NCBI GenBank assembly: GCA_963849305.1
Contig: CAWKGV010000008.1
Span: 1 to 64,000, forward strand
DNA length: 64,000 nucleotides
Source of the DNA: CAWKGV01 sp963849305
GTDB lineage: Bacteria > Pseudomonadota > Alphaproteobacteria > Acetobacterales > Acetobacteraceae
Reading direction: 5' to 3'
Shown: piece after piece, positions 27,181 through 36,906 of the stretch
How the letters are laid out: every line of letters starts with the position of its first letter
Numbering within the stretch: position 1 is the stretch's first letter
Made by a program: the position numbers and the translations under genes
Notes under the pieces: generated by a model
Told to the model about the DNA's origin: nothing
What the model saw: only the letters and a program-made list of their open reading frames with translations
The model's database searches: none

Positions 27181-28041
27181 TCATCGTCGTTGGCCCGCAT
27201 GGATGATGCCGGCCGGCAGGGCCTTCATCAGCACGATGGCGATCAGGAACACCAGCACATCGGCAACAACTGGCGAGATCACCCACGGCAGGGCGGAACT
27301 CAGCGTGCCGATCACGCCCGCTCCGACCAGTGGGCCGGCAAAGGTTCCGATGCCGCCGACCATCACCGCGAGAAAGGCCTGGATCAGGAACCGCAACCCG
27401 AGATCGGCAAACAGCGAAAAGATCGGCACCACCAGGGCGCCCGCCAGTCCGGCGAGCGCGACCCCGAACGTCCAGGTCGCCGCATAGACGGCGCCCGTCG
27501 AAATGCCGGAGGCTCGGGCAAGCGCGGGATTCTCCAACGACGCGCGGACCCTCAGTCCGAAGGGGGTCATGGTGAGCAGCGCACCGCTTGCGGCGATGAC
27601 CAGCAGCATGATCACGATGATCGCAAGCCGCCATTGCGCGAAGGAGATACCGCCAACGATGATCGATCCCGGCAGCGGCGACGGGACGCTCTTGTACAGA
27701 CCTCCCAGAAGCCCCCGAATCGTCTCCCGAATGACGACCGAGAGAGCATAGGTGCCGAGCATGGCGATCAGCGGGCGGGCATAGAACCAGCGTATGACTG
27801 TTCGCTCGATCAGCAGCCCGACCGCCGCAACCGCCAGTGGCGCGAGGGCCATCGCCAAGGCGATCGGAACCCCGTTTTGATGGAATAGATAGGTGAAATA
27901 AGCCCCGAGAAGAACGAACTCGCCATGGGCGAAGTTGAAGATGCCCATCATGCTGGCAACGATTCCGAGCCCGACGACGATCAGCACCATGATCGCGCTG
28001 AAGCTCAGGATCTCGAAAATCGCGTTGACGGCTGTGTCCAT
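27181..28041 (-). CDS. livH: LivH-type ABC permease (system 2)
   Basis: 286 residues if the ATG at 28041 is used (MDTAVNAIFEILSF); an earlier in-frame ATG at 28086 is possible and neither has a strong Shine-Dalgarno. Features: GIFNFAHGEFVLLGAY, ENPALARASGISTGAVYA cytoplasmic loop and VGGIGTFAGPLVGAGVIG. First gene of livH-sbpB-sbpA-livM-livG-livF. Confidence 0.9.
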   Translation of the reverse strand: MDTAVNAIFEILSFSAIMVLIVVGLGIVASMMGIFNFAHGEFVLLGAYFTYLFHQNGVPIALAMALAPLAVAAVGLLIERTVIRWFYARPLIAMLGTYALSVVIRETIRGLLGGLYKSVPSPLPGSIIVGGISFAQWRLAIIVIMLLVIAASGALLTMTPFGLRVRASLENPALARASGISTGAVYAATWTFGVALAGLAGALVVPIFSLFADLGLRFLIQAFLAVMVGGIGTFAGPLVGAGVIGTLSSALPWVISPVVADVLVFLIAIVLMKALPAGIIHAGQRR

Positions 28042-28214
28042 CGCCTGATCGGTGCTGCCTTGAGACGATGGCACCGTCGGGTCCATCGTGGCAAGCGGGC
28101 GGTCCTGTTGACGGCCCGCTGCCCCTCCCTGATCAGATGCTCCGAATAAGGGAGGAGGTTCCCATGGCCGTTCAGGTCCGAACATCGGCCCAGCTGCGCT
28201 AAGCTGCTGAGGAA

Positions 28215-28440
28215 ATGGGATTGTCTCTGACGGATCGCGACGTCGAGTCGTTCATCGGCCTCCTGCGTCCGAGCACCGCCGCCCATAGCGCAATCAATTC
28301 GATGCCCGACAACCTGCCTCCGGTGCGCTATCCGCGGACGCCGGGCTACCGCCCCGCCAGCGAAGAGATACGTGAAGACCACGGTGGAGGGCGCGCCATC
28401 AGGCAAGCTCAAGGGCAAGCAAATCGTCCTCAAGCTGCCG
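28215..28440 (+). pseudogene. Amidase N-terminal fragment
   Basis: The frame MGLSLTDRDVESFIGLLRP ... NLPPVRYPRTPGYRPASEE and, one frame over, VKTTVEGAPSGKLKGKQIVLK match the start of an amidase-signature protein. A few codons are missing between the two pieces and everything after the first Lys motif is gone; the sequence then switches to a LivM fragment at about 28441. Confidence 0.65.
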
Positions 28441-28445
28441 CGCAC

Positions 28446-28740
28446 TCATGCGCTCGCAGTTCGGCCTCGCGTTGGCCGGCATCCGCGAGCAGGAGATGCG
28501 CATCAGTTTTTGGGCTACCGCGTGGAGGTCCTCAAGACGATCGTCTTCTCGGTGGCCGGCGCGGTCGCGGGCCTCGCCGGCGGGTTGTATGCCTGTCACG
28601 AAGGCTTCGTCTGGCCGAGCATGCCGAGCATACTGGGCGTGGTGCTGTCCTCTCAGATCATCCTGTATTGCTTGTTCGGCGGCACTGGCACTCTTGTTGG
28701 CGCGATTTTGGGCGTGATTGCCATCGAGGGGCTGAGCTAG
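28446..28740 (+). pseudogene. LivM C-terminal fragment
   Basis: RSQFGLALAGIREQEMR, then in a shifted frame GYRVEVLKTIVFSVAGAVAGL and LYCLFGGTGTLVGAILGVIAIEG, ending at TAG 28738-28740. It parallels the C-terminal half of the system 2 LivM. Remnant of a fourth importer. Confidence 0.75.
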
Positions 28741-28744
28741 AGGC

Positions 28745-28862
28745 TCTCCGAGCAGAACGCTGGTGATCTGGAACTTGATGCTGATCCCGGCGTGGGCCCG
28801 CTCGGGCGGAGGCGCTTTGGTGATGTCGATCTCGCGAAAGGCGATGCGGCCGGCGCTGGGCA
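28745..28862 (-). pseudogene. LivG fragment, inverted
   Basis: About 39 codons on the minus strand read SAGRIAFREIDITKAPPP ... GISIKFQITSVLLGE, equal to an internal LivG segment (compare GIGIKFQITSV in system 2). It is inverted relative to the fragments on both sides, showing local rearrangement. Confidence 0.6.
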
Positions 28863-29535
28863 CGTGGATGGGCTGTGCGTTACGTACGGGCGTAGCCAGG
28901 TGCTGTTTGATGTGGCGCTTGACGTGCCGGCCATCGGCGCGGTGGCGGTGCTGGGCCGCAACGGCGTCGGCAAGACGACGCTGTTGAAGTCCATCATTGG
29001 CGAACTGCCTGCGATGCTCGGCACCACCCGTTTCAACGGACGCGATGTGACCCGGCTGCCTACCGAGCAGCGTGTGCGGCTCGGCCTCGGCTTCGTCCCG
29101 CAGGAGCATTTGGTCTTCGCTCGACTCTCGGTAAGGGAAAACCTGGCCCTGGGCAGCCTGGGTCGCCGTGACGATAGAGCGAGGCGAGACGTCCTTGAGA
29201 TCTTCCCCAAGCTCGCCCAGCGGCCCAGCGGGATCAGCCCGCGGGCACGCTGTCAGGCGGTGAGCGCAAGATGCTGGCCATCGCCCGGGCGTTTGCTTCT
29301 CAAGCCCCGGCTATTGCTGCTGGACGAACCCACGGTGTCTGGATTGGGGCCATCGAAGAAATCACCGAGCGACTGAAGGCAGCTCGTCCGCAGCATGGCC
29401 GTGGTGATTGTCGAGCAGCACCTGGGGAGGGCGCTCGGGGTGGCCGGCTATGTCTATGTGCTCGATCGCGGACGCGTCGCGCTGCACGGCCCTTCGGCGG
29501 CGGTTCGGCACGACCCTAAGTTGCTGGCTCCATGA
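28861..29535 (+). pseudogene. LivF-type ABC ATPase, several frameshifts
   Basis: Readable in pieces: YGRSQVLFDVALDVPAIGA, GRNGVGKTTLLKSIIGELP, LGFVPQEHLVFARLSVREN, SGGERKMLAIARA (with a shift), EGVWIGAIEEITERL and VAGYVYVLDRGRVALHG, ending KLLAP at 29535. At least three frame changes. Very close in sequence to livF of system 2, as expected for a paralogous importer that has decayed. Confidence 0.75.
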
Positions 29536-29590
29536 TAGGATCCGATAGTGGCCCCGGACCATGTCAATCCTGCGTCGTAGCTCCTCGCGG

Positions 29591-30296
29591 CTACAACAGC
29601 AGATGCTGGCGCACGCTCTCGCGCGATACGCCACCCTGGGTGATCTCGCTCACAACCTGGCCTTTCTCCATGACGTAGCAACGCTCGGCCAGTGCCAGGA
29701 TGGTGTCTAGATTCTGCTCCACGAGAACGACGGTCGTACCTAGATCGTCGCGAATGGCGCGCAGCACGCGGCAGATCAGCTGAACGATCGAGGGCTGGAT
29801 GCCTTCGGAGGGCTCATCCAACAGGATCAGCTCCGGTTGTCCCATCAGCGCCCGGCCGATCGCCAGCTGCTGCTGCTGGCCGCCGGACATGGTGCCGGCC
29901 ATCTGCTTCCGGCGCTCCTTCAGGATCGGGAAGTACCTGGTACACGCTATCCACCCCGGTCCGCGCCCTTCTCCCGCCAATCAGCTCGCCGACCGTCAGA
30001 TTCTCCTCCACGGTCATGCGCGGAAACACATCCCGACCCTGCGGGATGTAGCCGATGCCCCGCCGCGCCCTCGCATCGGCCGGGAGTTGGGCGATCTCCT
30101 CGCCCTGGTAGCGGATGCTGCCATCCGCCGCGCGCAGCAGGCCGATAAGGCAGCGCATTGTCGTGGTCTTGCCGACCCCGTTACGCCCTATGATGGCCAC
30201 GATCTCCCCCTTGCCCACGGCCAGGTTCACACCGCGCAGGATGGGTGTGGCGCCGTAGTTGGAATGCAGCTCCGTCACCTCAAGAATCGGAGCCAT
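29591..30296 (-). pseudogene. livF: LivF-type ABC ATPase (system 3), one frameshift
   Basis: N-terminal part MAPILEVTELHSNYGATPIL with Walker A GRNGVGKTT and IGYIPQGRDVFP; C-terminal part in another frame with LKERRKQMAGTMSGGQQQQ signature, Walker B LILLDEPSEGIQPSIV and VEQNLDTIL. The change occurs near 29930-29970. EPSEGIQPSI is the UrtE/LivF motif. Otherwise complete; may be intact if the shift is an error. Start overlaps the livG end by 17 bases. Confidence 0.8.
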
Positions 30297-31008
30297 GCAG
30301 CGTCCCCAGATAGATCTCCGCCACGCGCGGATCGGCCACGACCTCGTCAATGCCGCCGCGGGCGAAAACGCGGCCGAGATGCAGCACCGTCACCCGCGTC
30401 GCGATCTGCCGGACAAAGGCCATGTCGTGCTCCACGACCAGCACGGTCACTCCTTCCCGGTTCAGCCGCTGCAACAGCTCGCCGGTGCGGAACGTCTCTT
30501 CCGGGGAAAGGCCGGCGGTCGGCTCGTCCAGCAGTAGCAGCAGCGGCTTGAGCGCGAGTGCCATGCCGATCTCGAGCCATTGCTGCTGCCCGTGGGACAG
30601 CGCCCCGGCCTCCTTAGCGGCATTTTCGGCCAGGCCAAGCAGGGCGAGCAGCCGGTCTTCCTCCGCCTCCACATCGCCCCGGTCGACATGGTGCTGCAGC
30701 GCGATGTGGAGGTTCTGCCGCACCGGCAACGTCTTGAACACGCTGGGCGCTTGCATCTTGATGCTCATGCCTTGCTTCACGCGCTGGAACGGAGGCGCCT
30801 TGGTCACATCCGCGCCGCGGAAGGCGACGCTGCCGCCTGAGGGCGCGTAGGTGCCGACGATCAGCTTGAACAAGGTGCTCTTACCAGCGCCATTTGGCCC
30901 GATCAGGCAATGGATTTCACCTTGCTCCACCGCCAGGTCCACGCCTTCGATAGCGAACACACCGCCGAAATGCTTGCTGACCCCGCGTGCCTCCAGCAGT
31001 GTGGTCAC
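30280..31008 (-). CDS. livG: LivG-type ABC ATPase (system 3)
   Basis: 242 residues from a GTG at 31008 overlapping the livM stop (GTGA); an upstream ATG at 31053 is inside livM and less likely. Walker A GPNGAGKST, SIKMQAPSVFK, signature LSHGQQQW, Walker B LLLDEPTAGLS, VEHDMAF. LSHG and the SIKMQ segment match amide/urea-type LivG. Confidence 0.92.
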   Translation of the reverse strand: MTTLLEARGVSKHFGGVFAIEGVDLAVEQGEIHCLIGPNGAGKSTLFKLIVGTYAPSGGSVAFRGADVTKAPPFQRVKQGMSIKMQAPSVFKTLPVRQNLHIALQHHVDRGDVEAEEDRLLALLGLAENAAKEAGALSHGQQQWLEIGMALALKPLLLLLDEPTAGLSPEETFRTGELLQRLNREGVTVLVVEHDMAFVRQIATRVTVLHLGRVFARGGIDEVVADPRVAEIYLGTLHGSDS

Positions 31009-32075
31009 CGCGCCCCCTTTACCTGTGGAGCTGGCAGCGGCGGCCGTCGCCACGGGTGGGCCAGTACGGCGCCGAGCGAGACGATCAGCCCTTTTGGCGC
31101 GAATAGGACGGTGCCTACCAGCAACAGGCCCATCAGGATCAGGGCCGATTGCTCGCTGTAGATGGTCAGCGTCTGGAAGGCGAAGAGCAACATGAAGGTG
31201 CCGACCAGGGTGGCCGTGAGATCGGACCGGCCGGAGAATGCGACCCAGACGACCGGCATGGCCGCCGCGGGCAGGCCGATGCTGGATGGCGCGATGAACT
31301 GGCCCCAGGAGCAGTAAAGCGCTCCGCTTAGCGCGCCCAGTGCGCTGCCGAGCACGAAGGTGATGAGCTGATACTTCCGTACATCATAGCCGAGCAACTC
31401 GGCCCGTTGCGGATCCTCACGGATAGCCACCAGCACGTTGCCAAATCGCGAATTCACCAGCATGCGCAGCAGCAGGTAGACGATCACTAGCAATACGACT
31501 AAGAAATAGTAGAGGGCTGTTTCTTCCAAATCTATATCGCCGCCCAACCAAGGGAGCGAAAGCGGAGTCATGCCCTGCATGCCGTTGAACCCGTTCAGCC
31601 GCGCGGCGCCAATGGTCCATTCGGGCCCGGCGGTCTGGCCAAGGAAGAAGGCCAGCGCCAGGGTGCAGGACAGGGTGACGATGCCGAAGAACACGCCGCC
31701 GATGCGGCCGTAGATCATGAAATACCCGAGAATGGCCGCCGCAATCGCGGCCAAGGCGACGCCGCCCAGAAGCGACGCCAACGAGCCCCCATGCGCTGCG
31801 CCCAGGTTAATCTCGATCACGCCATACCCGTACCCGCCCAGGCCGAAGAAAAAGGTCTGGCCGAAGGAGAGCATGCCGCAATAGCCCCACATGACGCAGA
31901 GGCCGAGCGCCATGAAGATCCAGGAGAAGAAATAGGCCACATTACCGACATCGTATGGGTCCGCGAACAACGGATAGACCAGCGCCGCAGCGAGCGCGAC
32001 CAGCGCGCCGATCCAGAAAGCGCGGCCGTTGCCGAGCGTCTGCTGGCCATTAAAAAGGTTGTGCATTGGCCGCAT
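31005..32075 (-). CDS. livM: LivM-type ABC permease (system 3)
   Basis: 356 residues from ATG 32075 (a second ATG at 32066 is possible). About ten hydrophobic helices, CGMLSFGQTFFFGLGGYGY and the loop NSRFGNVLVAIREDPQRAELLGY. In-frame sequence upstream of the start lies within livH in a different frame and is not coding. Two bases follow the livH stop. Confidence 0.92.
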   Translation of the reverse strand: MRPMHNLFNGQQTLGNGRAFWIGALVALAAALVYPLFADPYDVGNVAYFFSWIFMALGLCVMWGYCGMLSFGQTFFFGLGGYGYGVIEINLGAAHGGSLASLLGGVALAAIAAAILGYFMIYGRIGGVFFGIVTLSCTLALAFFLGQTAGPEWTIGAARLNGFNGMQGMTPLSLPWLGGDIDLEETALYYFLVVLLVIVYLLLRMLVNSRFGNVLVAIREDPQRAELLGYDVRKYQLITFVLGSALGALSGALYCSWGQFIAPSSIGLPAAAMPVVWVAFSGRSDLTATLVGTFMLLFAFQTLTIYSEQSALILMGLLLVGTVLFAPKGLIVSLGAVLAHPWRRPPLPAPQVKGAR

Positions 32076-32077
32076 TT

Positions 32078-32944
32078 CTACGTGGAGCGCCGCGCGAGCC
32101 AGCCCGAGAACCCATCCGGCAGCACGCGGATGATTAAGATGACAGCAATCAGCAGCCCGATCTGGCCAACCACTTGGCCGTACCAGGCATTCAGCCCGGC
32201 ACGCACGATAGAGAGCACGATCGCCGCCGGGGCGGTACCGAGCAGTACGCTTGCTCCGCCCACCACCACCGTCACGAACAACTCGACGATGAAGCTCGCT
32301 CCCATGGTGGGAATCAAATTCATAGTCGGTGCGTAGAGCGCACCGCACAGCCCCGCGAGCCCGGCGCCGATCCCGAAGCTCAGCGCGTAAATGCGGTTCT
32401 TGCGTACCCCCAACGCCTGCGCCATCTCCGCATTTTGCATGGTAGCGCGGGCGTGCACGCCGAAGCGGGTACGCATGAACAGCAGATAGACAAAGAGCAG
32501 CACGCAGAGTGAGGCGGCGAACAGTACCATGCGGTAGGTGGAGTAGGTATACCCACCAATGTTGAAGCCACTCCAGGGCGTGCCAATTCCAGGGAAGGTG
32601 GAACCGAGCACTACCAGCGTGCCCTGTGTCGCGATCAGGCTGATGCCCCACGTGACCAGCAGACTATCGAGAGGCCGGCTATACAGAGGCCGGATCACCA
32701 GCATCTCCAGCACGACGCCGATCAGCGCGGCCGCAACTGTGCCGCAGGCCTGGGCTAGCAGCAGCGGCAGACCTGCATGATACGTCGCTGCTGTCACGTA
32801 CACCCCGCACATGATGAACTCACCATGCGCCATATTGATGATTCCCATCATGCCGAAGATGATGGCCAGGCCCGCCGCAGACAGGACAAGAAACGCGAAG
32901 ACGTCGGCGAACTCATAGAAGTAGGAGAACAGGTCTCCCAGCAT
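32078..32944 (-). CDS. livH: LivH-type ABC permease (system 3)
   Basis: 288 residues, intact: GIINMAHGEFIMCGVY, MQNAEMAQALGVRKNRIYA and VGGASVLLGTAPAAIVLS. The NMAHGEF motif and length are normal for LivH/UrtB. Between livK and livM of the same operon. Confidence 0.93.
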   Translation of the reverse strand: MLGDLFSYFYEFADVFAFLVLSAAGLAIIFGMMGIINMAHGEFIMCGVYVTAATYHAGLPLLLAQACGTVAAALIGVVLEMLVIRPLYSRPLDSLLVTWGISLIATQGTLVVLGSTFPGIGTPWSGFNIGGYTYSTYRMVLFAASLCVLLFVYLLFMRTRFGVHARATMQNAEMAQALGVRKNRIYALSFGIGAGLAGLCGALYAPTMNLIPTMGASFIVELFVTVVVGGASVLLGTAPAAIVLSIVRAGLNAWYGQVVGQIGLLIAVILIIRVLPDGFSGWLARRST

Positions 32945-32957
32945 GGGAGCTTGCCTC

Positions 32958-34193
32958 CTAGGCCTTCTTCGGCAGATGATCCGGGGTGTATTGCTCCTTG
33001 GGATTGCTCTTCGTCAGGTCGCAGCCCACCTGGCCCAGCCAGTATGGCTGGATGATACCGAAGTCCTTGATCACGTGCACGGTATTGTGCTCGTCAACAC
33101 CCAGCAGCCGCATATGATGCGAGGTGTGCTGACTTTTCGGATCGATGACGATGTGCCCTTCAGGCGCGTCAATCCCGGCATTTCCTTGCGCGATCACCTT
33201 CCGGATGTCGTCCTTCTTCAGCGACTTCGCCCGATCGGCGAGCATTTGGTACATCTTGATCGCAACATAAGCATTATAGCCCATATCATTGATGTAGATC
33301 TCATGCGGAAATTTGGCCCGCCACCGCTTCTTGAAATCGTTGGCTTCCGGCGTGTCGAGCTCCTCGAACCAGTTCGCAGCCGCGTACATACGGTTCAGGG
33401 CAGGGGCCGGGAATAGCTTGTGCTCGAAGCCAAGCATGATTTTGATCGGGCTGCCCATCGGCAGATTGAGATTGGCTGCCTCCGCCTGCTCGAAGAACGA
33501 GTTTTGTGCCGCACCCACGTTCAGCATATACAACCAGTCAGGCTTGGCACGCTGGATATTCTCGATAGTTTGGCCGAACTGCGACACGCCGAGCGGGATG
33601 AACTCCTCTCCAACGATCTCGCCGCCCAGCGGCTTGAGAATCGTCCGGCCCCACTCGGCTGAGAGATGTCCGAAATTGTAGTCCGCTGCGACGGTATACA
33701 CCTTCTTGCCGAACTTCTGGACCATCCAGGGGATCAGGGTCGAGAGCTGCTGCTCCGGTACTGCGCCGACGCTGATCATGGCGGCGTCACAGACGCCGCC
33801 TTCGTATTGATTGGTATAGAAATAAAGCGCGTCCTGCCGGTCCACGATCGGCCGGATCGCCTCGCGCGAAGCGGAGGTGATGCCACCAATTAGAACGTCT
33901 ACTTTCTCCTTCTGAAGCAGTCGGCGGGCGAACTCCTGGTAACGCGCATTGTCGCCCTGCGGATCGAGATGCATCAGCTTCAGAGGGCGGCCGAGAACAC
34001 CGCCGCCAGCGTTGACCTCGTCCACTGCCAGTTGCGAGCCATGCAACTTGGGGATGCCGAACATGGCCAGATCCCCGGAAACATCCTCGAGCAACCCGAT
34101 CTTGATCGGCGTAGCCGCCTCTCCCCGGCGCACCCATGGCATCGCCAGCGCGGGGAGCGCGGCCGCGCCAGCCAGCAGTGCTCGTCTTTTCAT
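32958..34193 (-). CDS. Amide/urea-type periplasmic binding protein (system 3)
   Basis: 411 residues from ATG 34193 (MKRRALLAGAAALPAL), chosen because GAGAGGG sits 7 bases upstream; the ATG two codons earlier is too close to it. Signal peptide with KRR, cleavage near GEA. TSASREAIRPIVDRQDALYF, YTNQYEGGVCD and NDMGYNAYVAI resemble AmiC/UrtA-type proteins. First gene of livK-livH-livM-livG-livF. The amidase gene at 34225 precedes it on the same strand with a 31-base gap, so both may be one operon. Confidence 0.9.
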   Translation of the reverse strand: MKRRALLAGAAALPALAMPWVRRGEAATPIKIGLLEDVSGDLAMFGIPKLHGSQLAVDEVNAGGGVLGRPLKLMHLDPQGDNARYQEFARRLLQKEKVDVLIGGITSASREAIRPIVDRQDALYFYTNQYEGGVCDAAMISVGAVPEQQLSTLIPWMVQKFGKKVYTVAADYNFGHLSAEWGRTILKPLGGEIVGEEFIPLGVSQFGQTIENIQRAKPDWLYMLNVGAAQNSFFEQAEAANLNLPMGSPIKIMLGFEHKLFPAPALNRMYAAANWFEELDTPEANDFKKRWRAKFPHEIYINDMGYNAYVAIKMYQMLADRAKSLKKDDIRKVIAQGNAGIDAPEGHIVIDPKSQHTSHHMRLLGVDEHNTVHVIKDFGIIQPYWLGQVGCDLTKSNPKEQYTPDHLPKKA

Positions 34194-34224
34194 GGGCATC
34201 CCTCTCAACAAAGTTCTCTGATTT

Positions 34225-35631
34225 TTAGCCGAGAGCCGGGTGCTGGCGGTGCCAGTCCGTCACCTGCTGGTATGCGTAGCCGGCGCGGCAGAGCAGATCC
34301 TCCGCAAAGTGCGCCGCGACAAACTGGAACGCGACCGGCGTGCCAGCTCCGGTGAAGCCGCCGGGCAGGGTGATGGTCGGACTGCCCGTCATGTCGAAGG
34401 GGCAGGTGAAACGAAGCAGCGCCGCAAGCATCGCGGGGTCCTGCCCAAGTTTCGCCATCACTCCGATCGTAGGCGAGGCGAATGCTTGTGCGGGGATCAC
34501 CAGCAGGTCGATCGCCTCGAACAGAGCCTCAACACGCCCTCGGAAATTGATCCGCCGCAGGATCATCTTCTGGTAGTCCATCGCCGAAAGCTGGTGGCCG
34601 ATATCGATCAGCTTGGCGAGACCCGGCCCATACTCGCTCTGGCGCGCTGGATACGTGCCTTCATGCGCAACTGCCGTCTCGACGGCACAATACGGCACCC
34701 AGTCGGCGATAACCTGCTCGGGATCGGGGAAGCTTATATCCCGGATCTCGCCGCCTAACAACTCGATCGCGGTCAGTGCCTCCTCCACGGCGCGCACTGC
34801 CTCCTCATCGACGCCTTGCCGGTTCCAGTTCGTATCGACGCCGATGCGCAGGCCCTTCAGCCCGCGCTTGATACCGGCCAGATAATTCGGCACCGATGCC
34901 TGGCTCGCTGTCGGATCCTTCTGGTCCGGCCCGGCGATCACCCCTAAAATCGCGGCGGCGTCGGCTGCGCTGCGGGCCATCGGGCCGATATGATCCAGCG
35001 TCGCTGCCAGCTCGAACACGCCGTAGCGGCTGACCCGACCCCAGCTCGGCTTCAGCCCGGTCACGCCGTTCGCCGCGGAGGGAAAGCGGATGGAGCCGCC
35101 GGTATCCGAACCCAGCGAGCCGTAGCAGAGTCCGGCAGCCGTTGCGACGCCCGAGCCGCTAGATGAGGCGCCGGACCAATGGTCCTTGTTCCAGGGATTG
35201 ACCGGCGGCTTGACGTTCGGGTGATGGTCGGCGAAGGCGCCCTCGGTTAGCTGCAGCTTGCCAAGCAGCACGCTGCCGGCCTCGCGCAGCTTGCGTACCA
35301 CCGTGGCGTCTTCGACCGGCTTGTTGTCGCGGTAGATCGTCATGCCCGCCGCAGTATCGATGCCGATGGTCCAGCACAGGTCCTTCACCGCTATCGGCAC
35401 GCCATGCAGTGGGCTGCGGATCTGGCCGCGCTGGATCTCAGCCTCGGCCGCACGAGCTTGTTCCATCGCCAGTTCGGGTGTGACCAGGGCGTAGCTGCCG
35501 AGCGCACCGTCCAGCTTCTCGATCCGGTCCAGCTGCGACTTGGTTGCTTCGACGGGCGAGATCTCCTTTGTGTGGATCCGCCGTGCCAGTTCCGTCAATT
35601 CGAGATAGTGCAGGCCTGCACTGGACACCAT
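34225..35631 (-). CDS. Amidase-signature hydrolase
   Basis: 468 residues, intact. Lys83 in GVPIAVKDLCW, Ser cluster 156-158 in SGASSSGSGVATAAG and nucleophile Ser180 in GSDTGGSIRFPSAANG make the Ser-cisSer-Lys triad. Cytoplasmic (no signal). Directly upstream of importer system 3, so a likely consumer of its substrate. Whether it acts on aliphatic amides, aryl amides or as a GatA-like enzyme cannot be read; no GatB/GatC lie nearby, arguing against GatA. Confidence 0.93.
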   Translation of the reverse strand: MVSSAGLHYLELTELARRIHTKEISPVEATKSQLDRIEKLDGALGSYALVTPELAMEQARAAEAEIQRGQIRSPLHGVPIAVKDLCWTIGIDTAAGMTIYRDNKPVEDATVVRKLREAGSVLLGKLQLTEGAFADHHPNVKPPVNPWNKDHWSGASSSGSGVATAAGLCYGSLGSDTGGSIRFPSAANGVTGLKPSWGRVSRYGVFELAATLDHIGPMARSAADAAAILGVIAGPDQKDPTASQASVPNYLAGIKRGLKGLRIGVDTNWNRQGVDEEAVRAVEEALTAIELLGGEIRDISFPDPEQVIADWVPYCAVETAVAHEGTYPARQSEYGPGLAKLIDIGHQLSAMDYQKMILRRINFRGRVEALFEAIDLLVIPAQAFASPTIGVMAKLGQDPAMLAALLRFTCPFDMTGSPTITLPGGFTGAGTPVAFQFVAAHFAEDLLCRAGYAYQQVTDWHRQHPALG

Positions 35632-35854
35632 TCGCCCCCCTTCGGCTTCGTCGTTACCTTCATCCTTGCACGCCCAAGACCGGATGACTAGAGCCAGCCG
35701 CAGAAGCGAGTTATACCAACCCGCCCGGGTACTGACTCTCTTGGGATTGAACTAACCCGCTGACGCGGCAGAGCGGCAGCGATCGTGGCGAGATCTGGGC
35801 GTCCGTCTGCCAGGGTCTTGGGGTTGCTCCCACCCCAGAGAGGGAACCCCACCA

Positions 35855-36200
35855 ATGACCCAGGTCAGCCCTCTGCGTCGCCGCATGATCGACGACATGA
35901 CGGTCCGCAATCTGTCACCCGCGACGCAGCGCTCGTATGTGCATGCGGTGGCCAAGTTCGGCCGCTTGCCCGAGCATTTTGATCTGGAAGACGTAAGCGC
36001 CTTCCAGGTTCACCTCGTTGCCGGTGGCATGTCGTGGCCGGCGCTGAATCAGACCGTCTGCGCGCTGCGCTTTTCTTTACGGGGTGACGCTCGGGCGAGC
36101 CGATCTGCCGGAACGGATCGCGCATGCCGCGAGCCGCAGAAGTTGCCGGTGGTCCTCAGCGTCGATGAGGTGGTGCGGTTTTCTTGAGGCCGTGCCGAGC
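35855..36200 (+). pseudogene. Tyrosine recombinase/integrase fragment
   Basis: MTQVSPLRRRMIDDMTVRNL followed by SPATQRSYVHAVAKF and LPVVLSVDEVVRF matches the N-terminal SAM-like domain of integrases associated with IS91-type elements. A frameshift near 36080 follows NQTVCALRF, and the catalytic domain with R-H-R-Y is absent. Non-functional. Confidence 0.7.
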
Positions 36201-36906
36201 CGCAAAGCGAGTCACACAACAGCTTGGCGCGCGAGGTCTCCATCTACCGGCGGGCGCTTACGCCGGGACATGCCAGACTACCGCCATCGCCGCTTGTGCC
36301 GGCGGGCACCCGCATTCTTGCGTTACGCCTCGTCCTCAGGCGCGATCTCAGCTCAGCCAGTGAGGCGACCCGAAGACCTCACGCAGCATGGTGAGATCGC
36401 ATTGCCGCTGGCCAGGAGGTTTGTCTGTGCCAACAGACAACTGACAGGCTGTTTTGGGCTGCTCAGCCTGACACTGATCGTGTCGCATAGGCAGCCGAAA
36501 AGCTTGGGGCGCGATTCTCCCGCCTGCGGGGGACTGTGGTCGACCCCCGTGCCGATATCCGGATAATGGGCCTGCAACGGCGAGTGAATCATGTTGCCGA
36601 TGATCACAGCGTCCGCACCGGGTCTGCCGACCTGCACCGAGTAGTGTCGATGGTGTGGCCCGGTGTCCGCAGCAGCTTCACTAGATCACGGAACCGGTGG
36701 TCACTTTTCATCACCTCTTCACGCTTCGCCGCACGATACTTGTCAAGGGGCCCAGGCCTTACTCACCAATCCAGCCTTCCGAAGGTGGAGCTGGCAGCAT
36801 GCGTTCCCTGGTTCACGGGCTTCGACGCTGTCGGCCGAATTCCAGCTACACCAGCACCGCAATGCGGTTGCGGTGCAGCGTCGCAAGCCAATCGGTAGTA
36901 AAGGCG
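36201..36906. other. No recognisable gene
   Basis: About 700 bases with only short overlapping frames of Arg/Ser/Pro-rich composition. I see no motif, RNA or repeat that I can support. Probably eroded mobile-element sequence. Confidence 0.5.
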
